A stretch of DNA of 7,481 nt from the NCBI GenBank assembly GCA_003219995.1, contig QHRC01000140.1, positions 1-7,481 on the forward strand. Direction: 5' to 3'. Each line of letters opens with the position of its first letter. The stretch's first letter is position 1. This stretch comes from Verrucomicrobiota bacterium (lineage in GTDB: Bacteria > Verrucomicrobiota > Verrucomicrobiia > Chthoniobacterales > UBA10450). Positions 5,651-7,481 of the stretch are shown here, piece by piece. A model generated the notes under the pieces. That model was not told the origin of the DNA, did no database searches, and was given only the letters and a program-made list of their open reading frames with translations. A program made the position numbers and the translations under genes.

Positions 5651-7384
5651 ATGAGCGATCAATCATCCAGCGCACCGCTACTGTTCAACGTCCAAGTCGA
5701 TGGCGTGTGGCATCAGTTTCCGAAAGGCACGCGCGTGATCGAGGCGTGCGAGCAGGTCGGCAGTTATGTCCCGCGGTATTGTTATCACAAAAAGCTCAGC
5801 TCCCCGGGCAATTGCCGGATGTGTTTGATCGAGATGGGCCTGCCGAAACTCGGACCTGATCGCAAGCCGGAGGTCGGCGCGGACGGAAAACCGGTCATCA
5901 ATTGGATGCCGCGTCCGCAAATTTCCTGCGCGCAGGATGTCGCCGAAGGGATGGGCGTGCGCACAAACTCGCCGCTGGCGAAGGAATGTCAGCGTGGCGT
6001 GATGGAATTCCTACTCATCAACCATCCGCTCGATTGTCCCATTTGCGATCAAGCCGGCGAATGTCGCTTGCAGGAATTCAGCGTCGAGTACGGCACGAGC
6101 CAGTCGCGTTTTCTCGAAAACAAGGTGAAGAAACCGAAAAACGTCGAGCTCGGGCCGCGCGTCACACTCGACGACGAGCGTTGCATTCTCTGCTCGCGCT
6201 GCATTCGCTTCTGCCAGGAAATTGCCAAGGATGACGTGCTTGGCTTTGTCGATCGCGGCAGTCACACCGTACTTACCGCGCATCCGGGCAAGCGACTTGA
6301 GAACAATTACTCGCTCAACACGGTGGACATTTGTCCGGTCGGTGCTCTGACCTCATCCGATTTCCGATTCAAGATGCGCGTCTGGTTCTTGAAGGAAACG
6401 AAAAGCATCTGCACCAGTTGTGCAACCGGTTGCAACACAATTATCGGTACGCGCGAAGACATTATCTACCGGCAGACACCGCGCGAAAACGACGCGGTCA
6501 ACTCCTCCTGGATGTGCAACTATGGCCGGCTCAACTTCGATTTTTTACAATCCGAAAAAAGATTGCTCGAACCGCGCATTTTTCGTAGTGACAAGTTTAG
6601 CGCAGTGGACTGGCCGACCGCGATCGCACATGTCGCCTTGCAGTTGAAACAGTTTTCCGGTTCGGAAGTTGCCATCATTGCCTCAGGTCGAATGACCAAT
6701 GAGGAGCTTTGGTTGACGGCGCAACTTGCCCGGACCCTCGATGTTCAGTTAATCGACATCGTGGCGCGCACGGCCTCTGGCGACGACATCCTGTTGAGCG
6801 CAGATCGCAATCCAAACACGAACGGCGCGCGATTACTCGGAATAACGCCGGAGCCAGGCGCTAAGTTGGCGGCGATCGCCGAGGCAGTGAGATCCGGCCG
6901 CATCAAAGCACTTATGGCGCTCGGAGAAAATCCAATCGAAGCCGGAATTTCTGTCGAGCAGCTCTCAAATCTTTCTGCGTTTATCGTAATGGATATTTTG
7001 TCGAACGCTGCCATCGAGCACGCCACGGTCGTGTTGCCTTCGCTTGGCTTCGCGGAAAAACGCGGCTCGATGATTAACGGCAAAGGGCGTTTACAGCGGC
7101 TCAGTCGGGCCGTGCGCGGCCCTGGAAAGGCGCGCGATGACTGGGAAATTCTGCGCGACCTGCTCCAAGCGCTAACCGGCAGCAATGGAATTTATTCGAT
7201 TGAAGATGTTTTCCGGCAAATGAGCGAGGATGTTCCGCAACTGGCCGGATTAAGTTTGAGCAAAATCGGCGACCTTGGCGTGCAAGTTATGCAAGCACGC
7301 GAATCCCCTCCTCCGCCCGTTGATTCCGCGGCCAGGAACATCGAGAAGGCAGAAGCGGAAAAACCTCCACGCCGTTCGCGCTAA
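5651..7384 (+). CDS. nuoG: NADH-quinone oxidoreductase subunit G (75 kDa subunit), short form
   Basis: NuoG carries the Fe-S chain that passes electrons from NuoF/NuoE toward NuoI. The 577-residue product begins with a ferredoxin-like domain whose N1b [2Fe-2S] ligands are Cys44, Cys55, Cys58 and Cys93. Next is the N5 motif HPLDCPICDQAGEC with His125, Cys129, Cys132 and Cys138. The N4 ligands are Cys178, Cys181 and Cys184 (CILCSRC) with Cys228 (DICPVG). Cys254, Cys257, Cys261 and Cys289 form a full N7 motif (CxxCxxxC plus MCNYGR), a cluster known from E. coli and Thermus but lost in many lineages. The rest is a molybdopterin-oxidoreductase-like domain ending in VVLPSLGFAEKRGSMINGKG (460-479) and a DDWEILRDLL segment, followed by a charged proline-containing tail. 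Bacterial NuoG is often 680-910 residues, so the middle of this domain (roughly 310-410) looks reduced, with no stop or frame break. ATG 5651 is placed just before the ferredoxin domain. Nine bases separate its stop from nuoH. Confidence 0.96.
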   Translation: MSDQSSSAPLLFNVQVDGVWHQFPKGTRVIEACEQVGSYVPRYCYHKKLSSPGNCRMCLIEMGLPKLGPDRKPEVGADGKPVINWMPRPQISCAQDVAEGMGVRTNSPLAKECQRGVMEFLLINHPLDCPICDQAGECRLQEFSVEYGTSQSRFLENKVKKPKNVELGPRVTLDDERCILCSRCIRFCQEIAKDDVLGFVDRGSHTVLTAHPGKRLENNYSLNTVDICPVGALTSSDFRFKMRVWFLKETKSICTSCATGCNTIIGTREDIIYRQTPRENDAVNSSWMCNYGRLNFDFLQSEKRLLEPRIFRSDKFSAVDWPTAIAHVALQLKQFSGSEVAIIASGRMTNEELWLTAQLARTLDVQLIDIVARTASGDDILLSADRNPNTNGARLLGITPEPGAKLAAIAEAVRSGRIKALMALGENPIEAGISVEQLSNLSAFIVMDILSNAAIEHATVVLPSLGFAEKRGSMINGKGRLQRLSRAVRGPGKARDDWEILRDLLQALTGSNGIYSIEDVFRQMSEDVPQLAGLSLSKIGDLGVQVMQARESPPPPVDSAARNIEKAEAEKPPRRSR

Positions 7385-7393
7385 GAGATCGAC

Positions 7394-7481
7394 ATGGATT
7401 ATTTTCTCATTACTACTTCGTTGCTCAAAATCGTCGGGATGCTTTTTATCGTGATCCTGCCGATGGTTTCCTACAGCGTTT
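7394..7481 (+). CDS. nuoH: NADH-quinone oxidoreductase subunit H, N-terminal fragment
   Basis: From ATG 7394 the frame stays open to the window edge, giving 29 codons. The translation starts MDYFLITTSLLKIVGMLFIV and continues ILPMVSYSV. This is a hydrophobic first transmembrane helix in the position and style of NuoH, the membrane subunit at the base of the quinone channel, whose first helix normally leads into a YAERK segment just beyond what is visible. The assignment relies on this short helix plus gene order, since nuoH normally follows nuoG. The start is nine bases after nuoG, with a weak purine stretch AAGAGA upstream as a possible ribosome site. At most about 8% of a usual NuoH is present. 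Confidence 0.8.
   Translation, partial: MDYFLITTSLLKIVGMLFIVILPMVSYSV

Overview
The window is chromosomal DNA of moderately high GC from a Gram-negative bacterium. The upstream end carries two leftward housekeeping genes (fabD, then yqeY). From position 1483 rightwards lies a block of genes for the peripheral arm of respiratory complex I (NADH:quinone oxidoreductase). Three things suggest an uncultured soil verrucomicrobium of the Chthoniobacterales/'Candidatus Udaeobacter' type: the GC-rich palindromic repeat after fabD, the CAATCCG heptamer repeat, and a GxxExxY gene lodged in a core operon. This assignment rests on recalled resemblance and was not tested by any search.

Layout. On the minus strand, positions 1-341 hold the first 113 codons of a YqeY (GatB/YqeY-domain) protein. 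Upstream of it in transcription is fabD (427-1359), malonyl-CoA:ACP transacylase. Between the two is a 55-base imperfect palindrome whose right arm contains the fabD stop codon. A 123-base divergent spacer (1360-1482) separates fabD from the plus-strand complex I genes. Those run nuoD (1483-2739), a small BamE/SmpA-like lipoprotein gene (2886-3164), a nuoE-nuoF in-frame fusion (3176-5176), a GxxExxY-family gene (5178-5609), nuoG (5651-7384) and the first 29 codons of nuoH (7394 to the end).

How the genes work together. The NuoF part oxidises NADH with FMN and cluster N3. NuoE carries the side [2Fe-2S] cluster. NuoG carries the onward Fe-S chain, including a complete N7 motif. NuoD helps form the quinone site with NuoB and NuoH. 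nuoA, nuoB and nuoC are not beside nuoD, so the complex I genes are split in this genome. The two non-nuo genes are both packed into the operon and are the clearest accessory elements.

Most notable. NuoE and NuoF are read as one 666-residue polypeptide, and the junction is exactly where a tandem CAATCCG repeat lies, which suggests the repeat removed the nuoE stop. The GxxExxY gene is bracketed by a perfect 13-base inverted repeat, which suggests it arrived as a unit. I found no RNA gene, CRISPR array or transposase, and no wholly new system beyond these arrangements.
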